Of a stretch of DNA of 27,905 bases, positions 14,801 to 21,593 are shown piece by piece (position 1 is the first letter of the stretch; each line of letters opens with the position of its first letter). Location of the stretch: positions 1-27,905 of the forward strand of contig NZ_CVTB01000285.1 in the NCBI RefSeq assembly GCF_001050015.1, in the 5' to 3' direction. The translations under genes were made by a program, and so were the position numbers. This DNA comes from Mycolicibacterium malmesburyense. Its GTDB lineage: Bacteria > Actinomycetota > Actinomycetes > Mycobacteriales > Mycobacteriaceae. The notes beneath the pieces were generated by a model. The model ran no database searches. It was given only the letters and a program-made list of their open reading frames with translations, and was not told the DNA's origin.

Positions 14801-16315
14801 GTGACCCAGACGCCGGTGCAGGACACGTCGACCGGAGGGCCCGACCTCCCCGAACTCCATCGCTACCTCGGCACCCTTGCGGTCAGCGAACGCGACCAGC
14901 TGATGGCCCAACTCACGACGCTCAGCGATGCCGACCTCCGCAGCCTTGGCGTCAGCGAGCCGCAACTGGACGAATACGACTACCGGATCGACGACGTCGA
15001 CGGCACCATTCCGCCGGACCTGCGCGGCACCTTGTATCGCAACGGACCCGGCCGCTGGCAGGACCACAGCGGTCGGCCCCTTCACCACCTCTTCGACGGC
15101 GACGGCATGCTCTCCGCGTTCACCATCGCGAACGGGTCGGTCCACTTCAAGAACAGGTACGTGCGGACCAACCACTATCTCGGCAAGACCGGGCTGAACC
15201 ACATGGGCACCGCCGCGCCCGGCGGCATCAAAGCCAACATCGGCCGCCTCCCGCCGAACCTGGCCAATACCAACGTCGTCGAACACGCCGGTCGGTTGTA
15301 TGCGCTATGGGAGGGCGGACCGCCGCACGAAATCGACCCCGAGACACTCGAAACCATCGGCGTCCGCCGGTTCGGCGGCGAATTACGCTGGGCGGGATCG
15401 TATTCGGCGCACCCGAGCCTTTGCCCGCGCACAGGCGAGATGTTCAACTTCGGCGTCGAATTCATCCCGCGGGCGCATCTGCGGATCTATCGCACCGATC
15501 CCACGGGGCGGCTGAAGCACTTCCGCTCGGCGCGACTGCCCTACGTCGCCATGGTGCACGACTTCGCGCTGACGGAGACCCATCTGGTGTTCGTGGTGTC
15601 GCCGATCATCCCGGACGCTGTGCCGATCGTGTTGGGCCTCAAGCCGATGGGCGAGGCCATGCGGTACCGACCCGAGCGGGGTAGCGTGTTCATCCTCGTG
15701 CCGCGCGACGGCGGGAAAATCCGCACCATCGAATACGACGCCGTTCTGATGTTCCACCTCAGCAACGCCTTCGACGACGATGGCGACACCGTCATCGACG
15801 CGATCACCTACGGCGACGGCCGACTCCTGCAACGGCTCAACCGATTTCACGTCGCACCCCTCGACGATGCACCCTCGACATTCATGCGCTACCGCATCAC
15901 GCGGACGGGGCGCGTCCTCGCCGAAGCGCTGTCCGATCTTCCCTGCGAGTTCCCCCGCCACAACGACGCCGTCGAGGGCCGCAAGCATCGCTACGCCTAC
16001 CTCAACACCCGCCACCGTCTCGTCTCGTTCTACGACTCGATCACCCGCCTCGACCTGAGCGATTCGTCAGCAACGACGTACACCACGCCCGAGGCGGGAA
16101 ACAGCTTCTGCGAGCCGGTTTTCGTCGCCAAACCCAACGCCACCGCGGAGGACGGCGGGTGGGTGCTCTCGGTGGAGTACCGAGCGCGCACGCACACCTC
16201 GCGCCTGGTGATCCTCGACGCCGCCGACGTCGCGGCCGGCCCGATCGCCTCCGCCAACCTGCGCCACCACATCCCGCAGGGGTTCCACGGCAACTTCGCG
16301 CCGCGATCCCACTGA
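14801..16315 (+). CDS. Carotenoid cleavage oxygenase
   Basis: A 504-residue non-heme iron dioxygenase (RPE65/CCO family) that splits a double bond of a carotenoid or stilbene-type substrate with O2 to give aldehydes or ketones. The four iron-binding histidines are visible: His204 (SAHPSL), His253 (MVHDF), His319 (FHLSNAF) and His496 (FHGNF). The N-terminal GTLYRNGPGRW and HHLFDGDGMLSAF motifs are typical. The GTG at 14801 has GAGGAGGG 5 nt upstream. Length matches M. tuberculosis Rv0654 (about 501), which cleaves carotenoids. Control by the divergent TetR is likely. A PhyH-type dioxygenase follows 130 bp later. Substrate here is unknown. Confidence 0.94.
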   Translation: MTQTPVQDTSTGGPDLPELHRYLGTLAVSERDQLMAQLTTLSDADLRSLGVSEPQLDEYDYRIDDVDGTIPPDLRGTLYRNGPGRWQDHSGRPLHHLFDGDGMLSAFTIANGSVHFKNRYVRTNHYLGKTGLNHMGTAAPGGIKANIGRLPPNLANTNVVEHAGRLYALWEGGPPHEIDPETLETIGVRRFGGELRWAGSYSAHPSLCPRTGEMFNFGVEFIPRAHLRIYRTDPTGRLKHFRSARLPYVAMVHDFALTETHLVFVVSPIIPDAVPIVLGLKPMGEAMRYRPERGSVFILVPRDGGKIRTIEYDAVLMFHLSNAFDDDGDTVIDAITYGDGRLLQRLNRFHVAPLDDAPSTFMRYRITRTGRVLAEALSDLPCEFPRHNDAVEGRKHRYAYLNTRHRLVSFYDSITRLDLSDSSATTYTTPEAGNSFCEPVFVAKPNATAEDGGWVLSVEYRARTHTSRLVILDAADVAAGPIASANLRHHIPQGFHGNFAPRSH

Positions 16316-16380
16316 ACAAGCCGTCGCCGGCGGAGCCCGGGCCAGACGCAGGCCGGCGCCAGACCCAGAACCCCAGGTCC

Positions 16381-16409
16381 TTGACCCGTGCCCCGGCGAG
16401 GTCCAGTGT
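16381..16409 (+). promoter_or_regulatory. Possible promoter for the PhyH gene
   Basis: TTGACC (16381-16386) and CAGTGT (16404-16409) are spaced by 17 bp, close to mycobacterial SigA consensus. Transcription would start near 16416, giving a leader of about 30 nt with GGGGAGGG as ribosome site. Within the same gap, 7-bp GC arms (16325-16331 / 16352-16358) could form a weak hairpin after the oxygenase gene. Confidence 0.35.
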
Positions 16410-16444
16410 TTGCATAGGCCGACCGAACGCAGGGGAGGGCTGCT

Positions 16445-17299
16445 ATGAGCATCGACGACGAGCCCGTCACCACACTGGACGACCTCCGAGGCGACCTGGC
16501 GCGCCGATACAAGTGGACCGCAACGCGCGGCGCCGAGGTGGACCCGGCGATCGTCGACGCCGACATGGCGGCCCTCGACCACAACGGCTACCTCATCTGG
16601 GAGAACCTGCTCAGCTCCGACGAGTGCCAGCAGATCAAAGAGACCGTCGCACCGTGGCTCGAGCACACCGGGCGCAACGCCTTCGAGGGCCGGCACACCC
16701 AGCGCGTCTACAGCCTGCTGAGCAGGACGCGGGTGTGTGACCGGCTGGTCGACCACCCGCGGGTGCTGGCCGTTCTCGACCGGTTGCTCATGGACAACTA
16801 TCTGCTGTCCGCGCTGCAGGCCATCAACATTCAACCCGGTGAAACCGCGCAGATGGCCCACCACGACGATGGCTTCTATCCGATCCCTCGACCACGCGAA
16901 CCCCTTGCCGCCGCGACCATCTGGGCGATCGACGACTTCACCGCCGACAACGGCGCCACGGTGCTCTACCCGGGCAGTCACCGCTGGGGCAGGCGTCGGC
17001 CCGAACCCGACGATCCCGCGATGCCCGTCGTCATGCCCGCGGGCTCCTGCGTCTTCTTCGTCGGGACCCTCTGGCACGGCGGCGGCGCGAACACGAGCCA
17101 GAACGCCCGACTCGCCGTCACCGCCCAGTACTGCCAACCGTGGCTGCGGCCGATGGAGGCCTTCACGCTGTCGATCTCCCGCGACACCGCACGGGAGGTC
17201 TCCGACGACATCCGCCGCATGATCGGCTACAGCATCCACCCGCCCTTCGTCGGCGCCGTCGACGGGCTTCATCCGCTGCGGCTCCTCGATCAGCCGTAG
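16445..17299 (+). CDS. Phytanoyl-CoA dioxygenase (PhyH) family protein
   Basis: A 284-residue Fe(II)/2-oxoglutarate-dependent oxygenase. The facial triad is His139 and Asp141 in AHHDDGF, and His211 in LWHGGG. Arg222 (NARLAVTAQY) is placed to bind 2-oxoglutarate. YPGSHRWG (175-182) is a family mark. The role would be hydroxylation of an organic substrate, often an isoprenoid or fatty acyl compound; nothing fixes it here. It follows the carotenoid oxygenase by 129 bp on the same strand, so it may act on an apocarotenoid or other isoprenoid product (inference). Converges with the nitroreductase-family gene, stops 12 bp apart. Confidence 0.88.
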   Translation: MSIDDEPVTTLDDLRGDLARRYKWTATRGAEVDPAIVDADMAALDHNGYLIWENLLSSDECQQIKETVAPWLEHTGRNAFEGRHTQRVYSLLSRTRVCDRLVDHPRVLAVLDRLLMDNYLLSALQAINIQPGETAQMAHHDDGFYPIPRPREPLAAATIWAIDDFTADNGATVLYPGSHRWGRRRPEPDDPAMPVVMPAGSCVFFVGTLWHGGGANTSQNARLAVTAQYCQPWLRPMEAFTLSISRDTAREVSDDIRRMIGYSIHPPFVGAVDGLHPLRLLDQP

Positions 17300-17311
17300 C
17301 CACAAGGCAAT

Positions 17312-17791
17312 TCAAACAGCGGTGAACCGCACCGCCGCAAGATGCTCCCGCCGCACCACGTCGGCGAAATCCTCGACCGACGGGATGCCGCCGTCGCGGA
17401 ACTTCAGGCCCATCATCGTCGGGGCGCGCTTGGGTCCCCAGGCTTTCGCGCAGCGGTGCGACAACTCGGCGACCAGCGCGGTGTCGGTCAGCAGTTCGCC
17501 GCGCATCTTCGTCGTGCGCCCGTCGAGCACCACGTCCGCGGTGGCCCCGTCGCGGAAGTTGTTCTTCCAGCCCGCCGAGGTCAGCGCATACAGTTCGCCG
17601 TCAATCCTGTGCGCGCTCACTGGAATTGAGTACTGACGCCCGCTCTTTCGCCCGACGACGTCGATCACCATCATGCGGCTGCGCAGCGGCCCGGCCAGGG
17701 GACTGCGCAACAACCTGCCGAACAGAGGGTTCATGATCCGCAGCATCTTGTCCGGCGGGTGCGACGGTACGACGGCTGGGGTTTGTTCCAT
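17312..17791 (-). CDS. F420-type (deazaflavin) nitroreductase-family protein
   Basis: A 159-residue split-barrel protein of the FDOR-A/DDN type, which binds the deazaflavin cofactor F420 and reduces quinones, coumarins or nitro-aromatics. An N-terminal helix (PDKMLRIMNPLFGRLLRS) precedes the core, where VVGRKSGRQYSIPV (45-58) and GWKNNFRDG (72-80) are the typical cofactor-region motifs. The frame is open upstream, but the ATG at 17791 is preceded by TACCGT 8 nt away and no Shine-Dalgarno, pointing to a leaderless start. It lies 55 bp after a DUF2237 gene on the same strand. Exact substrate is unknown; several such paralogues exist per mycobacterial genome. Confidence 0.85.
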   Translation of the reverse strand: MEQTPAVVPSHPPDKMLRIMNPLFGRLLRSPLAGPLRSRMMVIDVVGRKSGRQYSIPVSAHRIDGELYALTSAGWKNNFRDGATADVVLDGRTTKMRGELLTDTALVAELSHRCAKAWGPKRAPTMMGLKFRDGGIPSVEDFADVVRREHLAAVRFTAV

Positions 17792-17799
17792 GGATGTCA

Positions 17800-17805
17800 A
17801 CGGTA
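17800..17805 (-). promoter_or_regulatory. Putative -10 element for leaderless nitroreductase-family gene
   Basis: On the minus strand TACCGT fits TANNNT and ends 8 nt before the ATG at 17791, so the leader would be zero to one nucleotide. Confidence 0.4.
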
Positions 17806-17846
17806 GGACGGACCGGTCCCGCCGACGCGGTTCTGGCGAAAGTGGG

Positions 17847-18233
17847 CTACAGCGACCCGAGATCGTCGGGCACGTCGACGGCGTGTTCGCGCAGCGCCTC
17901 GAGCGAGATGATCTCGAGCGTGCGCTCATGCGTCGACGCCAGCACCACCGGCGCGGCGAAGCCGTCCTGATAGGCCTTCAACCAGTTCACCGCGGTGACG
18001 CACCACCGGTCGCCGGGCTGTAGCCCCGGAAACCGGTACTCCGGACGCGGAGTCGACAGGTCGTTGCCGATCGACCGCTGATGCAGAAGAAACTCCGCGG
18101 TCACCACGGCGCAGATGGTGTGGCTGCCGAGATCCTCGGGACCGGTCGAGCAGCACCCGTCGCGGTAGAACCCGGTCATGGGTTCGGTGCCGCACGGCTG
18201 CAGCGGCTCGCCGAGCACATTCAGTTCAGCCAC
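17847..18233 (-). CDS. DUF2237 family protein
   Basis: A 128-residue cytosolic protein matching the DUF2237 pattern: NVLGEPLQPCG at 5-15, TGFYRDGCCSTG at 20-31, HTICAVVT, GNDLSTPRPEYRFPGLQPGDRWC (split as GNDLSTPRPEY and FPGLQPGDRWC) and the ASTHERTLEI end. Conserved Cys14, Cys27, Cys28 and the Cys in HTIC could bind a metal or serve redox roles, but the family has no known function. Start is GTG 18233; it is divergent from the KasA-like gene with an 83-bp gap. The nitroreductase-family gene lies downstream on the same strand. Confidence 0.88.
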   Translation of the reverse strand: MAELNVLGEPLQPCGTEPMTGFYRDGCCSTGPEDLGSHTICAVVTAEFLLHQRSIGNDLSTPRPEYRFPGLQPGDRWCVTAVNWLKAYQDGFAAPVVLASTHERTLEIISLEALREHAVDVPDDLGSL

Positions 18234-18316
18234 AATTCGTCCATCATCTGGCGGGGGTCCTAGTATTCAGTACTACCCGATAGTTACAGCTGGCGAGTGA
18301 ACGAGGAGCATCCGGC

Positions 18317-19567
18317 ATGGCCGCGCTCAGGACTGGCGACGGATTCCCCGACATCGTGGTGACCGCGGTCGCCTCGACGACATCGCTGGCCACCGACGCC
18401 GAAGAGACCTGGCAGCTGCTGCAGCAGGGCCGCAGCGGTATCCGGCCCCTCGACAAGTGGTTCGTCGAAGAGTTCGACTCGCCGGTGCGCATCGGTGGCG
18501 CGATCCTCGAGGATCTCGACGAGCACCTCGACCGCGTCGAACGGCGCCGCACGTCGTACATGCAGAAGATGTCCACCGTGCTGAGCCGGCGGTTGTGGGA
18601 ACTGGCGGGCAATCCCGACATCGACACCCGCAGGCTGGCGGTGTCGGTCGGGCTGGCGCTGGGCAGCACCGAGGAGATTCCACTCCAGCATGACCTCTGG
18701 CGGCAGAAGGGGCTGCGCGCCGTGTCCCCGTTGACGATTCAGATGTACATGCCCAATGGTGCGGCCGCCGCGGTCGGATTGGATCGTAAGGCCAAAGCCG
18801 GCGTCATATCACCGGTGATGGCCGATGCCTCGGGCGCCGCGGCCATCGCGCTGGCGTGGCGATCGCTCATCCTCGGCGAGGCCGACATGGTGATCTGTGG
18901 CGGGGTCGAAACCCACATCGAGGCGGTGCCGGTCGCGGCGTTCGACCTGCAGCACCTGTTGTCGACCAACAACGACGATCCCGCCGGTGCCTGCCGCCCC
19001 TTCGACAAGGACCGCGACGGCATGGTCTTCGGCGAGGGTGGGGCGTTGCTGATCGTCGAGACCGAGGAACACGCCAAGGCCCGCGGCGCCAAGCCGCTGG
19101 CCCGGCTGATGGGTGCGGCCATGACGTCGGACGCCTACGACTTCACCGAGCCCGATCCCAACGGCGAGCGCGCCGGCGACGCGATCACGCGCGCGATCGA
19201 ACTGGCCGGGCTCACGCCCACCGACATCGACCACATCAACGCCCACGCCACCGGGACGGTCCACGGTGACCTGGCCGAGGCCCGGGCCATCCGTACGGCG
19301 TTCGGCGAGCATTCACCGGCGGTGTACGCGCCGAAGGCGGCGCTCGGCCACTCCCTGGGCGCCGCCGGCGCGATCGAGGCCGTGCTGACGGTGCAGGCGC
19401 TGCGCGACGGCGTCGTTCCGCCGACGCTCAACCTCAAGGATCTCGACCCGCAGATCGACCTCGACGTCGTCTCCGAGAGCCCGCGCCGCACCGATTACCG
19501 CTACGCGGTCACCAACTCGTTCGGGCTCGGCGGCTACAACGTCTCGCTGACGTTCGGCGCCTACTGA
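18317..19567 (+). CDS. KasA-like ketoacyl-ACP synthase with catalytic Cys replaced by Asp
   Basis: A 416-residue member of the KasA/KasB family, the same length as KasA (416). By alignment from memory, the KasA nucleophile Cys171 in TPVSACSSG corresponds here to Asp170 in SPVMADASG. His310 (NAHATGT), Lys340 (APKAALGH) and His345 are kept. The rest is very KasA-like: MPNGAAAAVGLD, CGGVETHIEA, RPFDKDRDGMVFGEGGALLIVETEEHAKARGAKPLARL (shown only in part elsewhere). Without the Cys it cannot form the usual acyl-enzyme. It may decarboxylate malonyl-ACP, act as a chain-length partner for KasA/KasB, or hold acyl-ACP. GAGGAG precedes ATG 18317. It converges with a mycolate-modifying methyltransferase-family gene; stops are 3 bp apart. 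Confidence 0.9.
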   Translation: MAALRTGDGFPDIVVTAVASTTSLATDAEETWQLLQQGRSGIRPLDKWFVEEFDSPVRIGGAILEDLDEHLDRVERRRTSYMQKMSTVLSRRLWELAGNPDIDTRRLAVSVGLALGSTEEIPLQHDLWRQKGLRAVSPLTIQMYMPNGAAAAVGLDRKAKAGVISPVMADASGAAAIALAWRSLILGEADMVICGGVETHIEAVPVAAFDLQHLLSTNNDDPAGACRPFDKDRDGMVFGEGGALLIVETEEHAKARGAKPLARLMGAAMTSDAYDFTEPDPNGERAGDAITRAIELAGLTPTDIDHINAHATGTVHGDLAEARAIRTAFGEHSPAVYAPKAALGHSLGAAGAIEAVLTVQALRDGVVPPTLNLKDLDPQIDLDVVSESPRRTDYRYAVTNSFGLGGYNVSLTFGAY

Positions 19568-19570
19568 GCC

Positions 19571-20446
19571 CTATTTGGTCAGCGTGAACTGACCGACGTA
19601 GCTGACGTTGCGGGAGAAGAAGTCCGAGCAGCCGCGCAGGTACTTCATGTACCGGTCGTAGACCTCCTGCGACGTGGCCGCGATCGCCTTGTCCTTGGCG
19701 GCCTCCAGGCTGTCGGCCCAGGTGTCGAGGGTGCGCACGTAGTGCGTGGTCATGTCGTCGAAGTCCGCGACGGTGAAGCCGGCGTTGCCCGCGAACTCGT
19801 AGACGTCCTCGTCGCACGGCACGGCGCCGCCGGGGAAGATCTCCTTGGCGATGAACCGCATGAACTTCAGGTCCGACATCACGATCGGGATGCCCAGCTC
19901 GGGCCAGCGCTTGAGCGGGTGCCCCATGATCGTCTGCAGCACCATCCGGCCGTCGCCGGGCATGACGCGGTAGCAGGTGTCGAAGAACGCCTTGTACTTC
20001 GTTTTCGGCCACGCCTCGAACGCCTCGATGGACACGATGCGGTCGACGGGCTCGTCGAACTCCTCCCAGCCCTTGAGCAGCACCCGCCGCGAGCGGTCCG
20101 TGTCGACCGCGTCAAGGATCTGCTGCCCGAGCGCGTGCTGGTTGCGGCTCAGCGTCAGGCCGACGACGTTGACGTCGTAAGTCTCGATCGCCCGCTTCAT
20201 CACCGAGCCCCAGCCGCAGCCGACGTCGAGCAGCGTCATGCCGGGCTGCAGGTCGAGCTTGCGAAGGGCGCGGTCGATCTTGGCGTACTGCGCCTCTTCG
20301 AGCGACATGTCGTCGCGTTCGTAGAACGCACAGCTGTAGGTCCGCGTCGGATCCTGGAAGAGGCCGAAGAAGTCGTTCGAGAGGTCGTAGTGGGCTTGTA
20401 CGTCCTCGTACGCCACCTTCATCGTCGTCCCCGAACTATCGGACAT
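19571..20446 (-). CDS. Mycolic acid SAM methyltransferase, UmaA/MmaA-like
   Basis: A 291-residue member of the cyclopropane mycolic acid synthase family, which adds methylene or methyl groups to meromycolate chains on ACP. The SAM motif LLDVGCGWGS (72-81) and TYSCAFYE with Cys39 are typical. Of the carbonate-site residues known in CmaA1, Glu144 is kept, but His167 corresponds to Gln171 (VLQTI), as in MmaA4. The stretch EAFEAW replaces the usual GAFEHF, as in UmaA. The C-terminus VGQFTLTK is also UmaA-like. So methyl or hydroxyl branch formation, not cyclopropanation, is possible (inference). AGGAGG precedes the ATG. A second family member lies 78 bp upstream on the same strand. Confidence 0.9.
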   Translation of the reverse strand: MSDSSGTTMKVAYEDVQAHYDLSNDFFGLFQDPTRTYSCAFYERDDMSLEEAQYAKIDRALRKLDLQPGMTLLDVGCGWGSVMKRAIETYDVNVVGLTLSRNQHALGQQILDAVDTDRSRRVLLKGWEEFDEPVDRIVSIEAFEAWPKTKYKAFFDTCYRVMPGDGRMVLQTIMGHPLKRWPELGIPIVMSDLKFMRFIAKEIFPGGAVPCDEDVYEFAGNAGFTVADFDDMTTHYVRTLDTWADSLEAAKDKAIAATSQEVYDRYMKYLRGCSDFFSRNVSYVGQFTLTK

Positions 20447-20463
20447 CTTTGGCCTCCTATGCG

Positions 20464-20490
20464 GTTACGCGACCCCGACGACCCCGTAAC
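20464..20490. promoter_or_regulatory. Inverted repeat between the two mycolate-modifying genes
   Basis: GTTACG (20464-20469) and CGTAAC (20485-20490) are 6-bp arms with a 15-bp spacer, about 18 bp before the UmaA-like start. An AT-rich block (20495-20520) lies further upstream. Together they could be an own promoter with an operator, so the two genes need not be cotranscribed. Confidence 0.3.
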
Positions 20491-20524
20491 GACAAAGTTT
20501 TATATCGCACTTTTCCTAAACCGG

Positions 20525-21469
20525 CTAAGCAGCCGCCTTCTCGCACGTGAACTGAGCGACGTCGGTGTAGCCGTCGCGGAAAAGGTCGGCGCAGCCCGTC
20601 AGGTATTTGCGGAAGCGATCGTAGATCTCCTCGGAGGTGATCGCGATCGCCTCGTCCTTCTTGGCTTCGAGGTTGGCTGCCCAGGTATCGAGCGTCTTGA
20701 CGTAGTGCGACTGCAGGTGCTGTTCGCGGGTCACCGTGTACCCGGCCTTGTTTGCGTGCTCGCGCACCATCGACGCCAGTGGCAAACGTCCGCCGGGGTA
20801 AATCTCATCCATGATGAACTTGATGAATCTCACCCGGGACATGGTCAGCGGCAGGCCTTTTGCCTTGATCTCCTCGTCCTCGGGAATGATGATCGTGTGT
20901 AGCATCATCACGCCGTCGTCGGGCATCCAGTTGAACGTCTTCTTGAAGTAGTCGTCGTACTTGTTGAAGCCGAAGTGCTCGAACGCGCCGATCGACACGA
21001 TCCGGTCGACCCGGCCCTCGAATTCCTCCCACGGCTGCAGCCGGACTTCCATCTTGCGGTCGCTCTTGATATTGGCGAACCGGTTCTCCTCGATGTGACG
21101 CTTCTGGTTCTCCGACAGCGTCAGGCCGATGACGTTGACGTCGTATTTCTCCACGGCCCGCTGGATCGCCGACCCCCAGCCGCAGCCGATGTCGAGCAGC
21201 GTCATGCCGGGCTGCAGGCCCAGCTTGCCCAGTGAGAGGTCGACCTTCGCGAGCTGCGCCTGCTCCAGCGTGTAGTCGTCCTTCTCGAAGTAGGCGCAGC
21301 TGTAGGTCTGCGACGGGTCCTGCCACAGCTTGAAGAAGTCGTTGGAGATGTCGTAGTGGAACTGGACTTCCTTCTTGTCAGATCCGCGCGTCTGCGAGGC
21401 GGATTTGGACAGCCACTTCGACTGCGCCTGTTCTGTCGAGCTCTGCTGTGTATCTGAGGTACCGGCCAC
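20525..21469 (-). CDS. Cyclopropane mycolic acid synthase family protein
   Basis: A 314-residue SAM-dependent enzyme of the CMAS family with full active-site set: Cys58 (TYSCAYFE), SAM motif [10 protein letters not shown] (91-100), Glu164 and His165 (GAFEHFG), His191 (MMLHTI). It would cyclopropanate or otherwise methylate a mycolate double bond. It resembles PcaA/CmaA at the C-terminus ([25 protein letters not shown], split as [12 protein letters not shown] and DVAQFTCEK). The N-terminus is about 20 residues longer than CmaA2 and Ser/Gln-rich. The GTG at 21469 follows AAGGGTGGA. Which double bond it acts on cannot be read. The large flippase gene ends 125 bp upstream on the same strand. Confidence 0.92.
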   Translation of the reverse strand: MAGTSDTQQSSTEQAQSKWLSKSASQTRGSDKKEVQFHYDISNDFFKLWQDPSQTYSCAYFEKDDYTLEQAQLAKVDLSLGKLGLQPGMTLLDIGCGWGSAIQRAVEKYDVNVIGLTLSENQKRHIEENRFANIKSDRKMEVRLQPWEEFEGRVDRIVSIGAFEHFGFNKYDDYFKKTFNWMPDDGVMMLHTIIIPEDEEIKAKGLPLTMSRVRFIKFIMDEIYPGGRLPLASMVREHANKAGYTVTREQHLQSHYVKTLDTWAANLEAKKDEAIAITSEEIYDRFRKYLTGCADLFRDGYTDVAQFTCEKAAA

Positions 21470-21564
21470 GGTCCACCCTTACAACTGATCGAGGGACAAA
21501 TATTCGATTGATCGCGCAGGTGTGTTCGACACGATGTGAGAAACAGTACCTCCGAGGACGACGG

Positions 21565-21587
21565 TGTCGTGGCGTGGCACCACGACA
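21565..21587 (-). terminator. Hairpin after the kinase-like/flippase gene
   Basis: TGTCGTGG / CCACGACA arms (8 bp) with a 7-nt loop begin 6 nt beyond the TAG stop of the large membrane gene (minus strand). No T-tract follows. It probably separates that gene from the cyclopropane synthase gene downstream. Confidence 0.5.
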
Positions 21588-21593
21588 AGCAGC

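Noticed and set aside
16325..16358. GC-rich inverted repeat after the carotenoid oxygenase as a terminator
   Set aside because: Arms of 7 bp with a 20-nt loop and no T-tract are within expectation for such GC-rich DNA.
18262..18275. AGTATTCAGTACT as an operator between DUF2237 and the KasA-like gene
   Set aside because: Only the outer four bases on each side pair; symmetry is too weak to claim.
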